From: Micromonospora sp. WMMD882
Lineage (GTDB): Bacteria; Actinomycetota; Actinomycetes; Mycobacteriales; Micromonosporaceae
Direction of reading: 5' to 3'
NCBI RefSeq assembly: GCF_027497255.1
Contig: NZ_CP114903.1
Span: forward strand, 2,604,001 to 2,668,000
Length of the DNA: 64,000 nucleotides
Both the position numbers and the translations under genes were made by a program. The notes below the pieces were generated by a model that was given only the letters and a program-made list of their open reading frames with translations, searched no databases and was not told the DNA's origin. Shown here piece by piece: positions 62,073 to 64,000 of this stretch; the first letter of the stretch is position 1, and each line of letters starts with the position of its first letter.

Positions 62073-64000
62073 TCAGCTACAGCCGCTGGTGGAGCCGCAG
62101 CCCTCACAGACGTAGCAGCTTCCGGCGGGGCGCATCTTCGTGCCGCAGGTGAAGCAGAGCGGCGCGTCGGCGGCCTTGCCGATCACCGCCTCCAGCAGAT
62201 CGGTCGACGAGCCGACCGACGACGCCGGCCGGACCGGGGCCACCTCGACGGCGGCGGCCGGCTCGGCCTCCGCCTCGACCGGCGCGGACACCGCCATCGC
62301 GGCGAGGTCCGCGCCGCTCTCGGCGGCCTCGGCCTCCGCCTCGGCCCGCATCTGCGCCGTCCGCTCCTGGGCGGTGAAGATGCCCAGCTCGGAACGGGTC
62401 TCGTAGGGCAGGAAGTCCAACGCCAGACGACGGAAGATGTAGTCCATCACCGAGGCGGCGATCCGCACGTCCGGGTCGTCGGTCATCCCGGCCGGCTCGA
62501 ACCGCATGTTGGTGAACTTGCTGACGTACGTCTCCAGCGGCACGCCGTACTGGAGACCGATCGAGATGGCCACCGAGAAGGCGTCCATCACCCCGGCCAG
62601 GGTGGAGCCCTGCTTGGACATCTTCAGGAAGACCTCGCCGAGCCCGTCGTCCGGGTACGACGACGCGGTCAGGTAGCCCTCGGCCCCGCCGACGGAGAAG
62701 CTGACCGTCTGGGACGGGCGCTTCTTCGGCAGCCGCTTGCGCACCGGCCGGTACTCGACGACCTTCTCGACCACCTTCTCCGCCTCGGCGGCCGGGGCGG
62801 TCTCGACGGCCTGGGCGGCCTTCTTCGGCTTGGCCACCGAGAGCGGCTGACCCACCTTGCAGTTGTCCCGGTAGAGCGCCAGGGCCTTCAGGCCGAGCTT
62901 CCAGCCCTCGAAGTAGATCTTCTCGACGTCCGCGACCGTGGCCGACTCCGGCACGTTCACCGTCTTGGAGATCGCGCCGGAGATGAACGGCTGGACGCCG
63001 GCCATCATCCGCACGTGGCCCATGGGGGCGATGGACCGCTCGCCCATCGCGCAGTCGAACACCGGGTAGTGCTCCGGCTTGAGGCCGGGGGCGTCCACCA
63101 CGTGCCCGTGCTCGGCGATGTGCTCGACGACCGCCTCGACCTGCTCCTCCGGGTAGCCGAGGCTGCGCAGGGCGCGCGGCACGGTCTGGTTGACGATCTG
63201 CATCGAACCGCCGCCGACCAGCTTCTTGAACTTCACCAGCGCCAGGTCCGGCTCGACCCCGGTGGTGTCACAGTCCATCATCAAGCCGATGGTGTTGTGG
63301 CTGACGAAACCGCCCGCGACGTAGGTGACGTTCTCCGGGACCGAGAGGTCGAACGTCGGCTGGACGCCGCCGTCCTCGTTCCCGGCGACCCGCTCGAAGA
63401 GGTAGTCGAGGGCATGGCCCAGCCGGTCGTCACCGGTCTCCGCGAACAGTCGCGACGCCACCGCCCGCGGCACGCCTCCGGTCTTGCGCAGCGACTGGGT
63501 GACCGCCGGACGCAGCTCGTGGCCCGCCGGCGCCAGCAGCTCCCAGACCTCGGCCGGCAGGTGGACCCGGTCCCGGTTGCCGGTCTGCGTCGGCTCGACC
63601 ACGAGCAGGTCGGCCTTGCGGGCGCCGACGAAGCCGACGATCTCCTCGAACGCGATCGCGTGCGCGGTGTTCCGCAGTCGTACCTGCCACACGTCCGAGC
63701 CCAGACCGCTGGTCGTCCGCCGGGTCGTGGTGGCCATCCCGAGCGTCAGCAGCAGGGTACGGATCTCGGCCGCGAACGTCTCGGTGGCGGTGGACAGCGA
63801 CGGCACCCCCTCGGCGACCGTGCCGTCGGCCTCGAACACGCCCCGCAGGAACGCCGCGTACACGCTGACGTCGTTGGTCTCCAGCAGCGCGGACGGCACC
63901 CGGGGAGACCAGCCCTTGCCGGTGTGGTCGGCGTCGGGCAGCGTCCTGGCGAAGCCCGCCGCCTGCCACCACCGGGCCAGCCGGACCGACTGGAAGGTCA
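62073..64000 (-). CDS. nrdJ: adenosylcobalamin-dependent ribonucleotide reductase NrdJ, intein-bearing, 5' part outside window
   Basis: NrdJ is the class II, B12-dependent reductase that makes deoxyribonucleotides. The frame continues past 64000, so the N-terminal part is missing. From the right edge to N at 63294-63296 the sequence is intein. The extein resumes at [19 protein letters not shown] and continues through [40 protein letters not shown] and the radical-barrel C-terminal part. It ends in a zinc-type tail with [17 protein letters not shown] and the final TSGCS, whose cysteines re-reduce the active site. An Ala/Glu-rich linker precedes the tail. An internal GTG at 63899 is not the true start. 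Confidence 0.93.
   Translation of the reverse strand, partial: TFQSVRLARWWQAAGFARTLPDADHTGKGWSPRVPSALLETNDVSVYAAFLRGVFEADGTVAEGVPSLSTATETFAAEIRTLLLTLGMATTTRRTTSGLGSDVWQVRLRNTAHAIAFEEIVGFVGARKADLLVVEPTQTGNRDRVHLPAEVWELLAPAGHELRPAVTQSLRKTGGVPRAVASRLFAETGDDRLGHALDYLFERVAGNEDGGVQPTFDLSVPENVTYVAGGFVSHNTIGLMMDCDTTGVEPDLALVKFKKLVGGGSMQIVNQTVPRALRSLGYPEEQVEAVVEHIAEHGHVVDAPGLKPEHYPVFDCAMGERSIAPMGHVRMMAGVQPFISGAISKTVNVPESATVADVEKIYFEGWKLGLKALALYRDNCKVGQPLSVAKPKKAAQAVETAPAAEAEKVVEKVVEYRPVRKRLPKKRPSQTVSFSVGGAEGYLTASSYPDDGLGEVFLKMSKQGSTLAGVMDAFSVAISIGLQYGVPLETYVSKFTNMRFEPAGMTDDPDVRIAASVMDYIFRRLALDFLPYETRSELGIFTAQERTAQMRAEAEAEAAESGADLAAMAVSAPVEAEAEPAAAVEVAPVRPASSVGSSTDLLEAVIGKAADAPLCFTCGTKMRPAGSCYVCEGCGSTSGCS
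63294..64000 (-). mobile_element. C-terminal part of a LAGLIDADG intein inside nrdJ
   Basis: Inteins splice themselves out of the host protein. At least 235 residues are visible. The C-terminal splice motifs are [15 protein letters not shown] then FVSHN, with Asn as the last intein residue and Thr as the first residue of the C-extein. Upstream, [12 protein letters not shown] (63816-63851) is a LAGLIDADG homing-endonuclease motif (block E), followed by [10 protein letters not shown] (block H). The key acidic residue in EADG is kept, so the endonuclease may be active. The N-terminal splice block and first LAGLIDADG motif lie outside the window. Confidence 0.9.

Overview
This window is high-GC actinobacterial chromosome. 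Codons end almost always in G or C, GTG starts are common, many small DUF families are actinobacteria-restricted, and the gene order is that of a conserved actinobacterial core block. The proteins and extreme GC suggest Micromonosporaceae (Micromonospora-like); that genus call is inference. I see no rRNA, tRNA, CRISPR array, IS element or prophage. The only mobile-type element is an intein in the ribonucleotide reductase at the right edge.

Layout. 1-4.6 kb: a cut-off SAM methyltransferase, a stand-alone LigD-type polymerase domain, msrB, a small CBM48 protein, a GNAT acetyltransferase and a secreted AA10 lytic polysaccharide monooxygenase with CBM2. 4.7-12.4 kb: the coproporphyrin heme operon hemE-hemY-hemQ, a DUF3000 protein, two membrane or secreted proteins (one a trypsin-like protease) and ribonuclease D. 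12.6-15.8 kb: a fadA-fadB beta-oxidation operon. 16.2-28 kb: mostly accessory, with a VOC protein, a repeat-rich membrane protein, a two-component system beside a C39-like cysteine protein, a beta-propeller protein, two paralogous polytopic membrane proteins facing each other, and a lipoprotein. 28-43 kb: dxs, anmK, an RNA methyltransferase, an APC permease, two TrkA-type K+ regulators, DUF3159, OB-fold, DUF3710, dut, DUF3093, DUF4193, a LytR_C protein and an inositol monophosphatase. 43-55 kb: the principal sigma factor rpoD, a DUF7455 Zn protein, an XPB-like helicase, DUF3039, psuG-psuK, DUF3099, an HhH-GPD glycosylase, a methyltransferase, dtd, Spo0M and the group 2 sigma factor sigB. 55-64 kb: a protein acetyltransferase next to an AcuC deacetylase, a rhodanese, ideR, DUF5522, an alpha/beta hydrolase and intein-bearing nrdJ.

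How the genes work together. HemE, HemY and HemQ complete heme synthesis by the coproporphyrin branch. FadA and FadB form a beta-oxidation complex. The acetyltransferase/AcuC pair probably sets acetyl-CoA synthetase activity by reversible lysine acetylation. PsuG and PsuK degrade pseudouridine. Two TrkA-type proteins diverge from a permease.

The observations most worth checking are: (i) a 204-bp stretch identical between rpoD and sigB, about 10 kb apart; (ii) a recurring TAnnnT -10 hexamer exactly 6 nt before start codons, implying leaderless mRNAs; (iii) the NrdJ intein; (iv) several short tandem repeats in promoters or across stop codons. Most of the window is conserved core, and I found no convincing wholly new multi-gene system.
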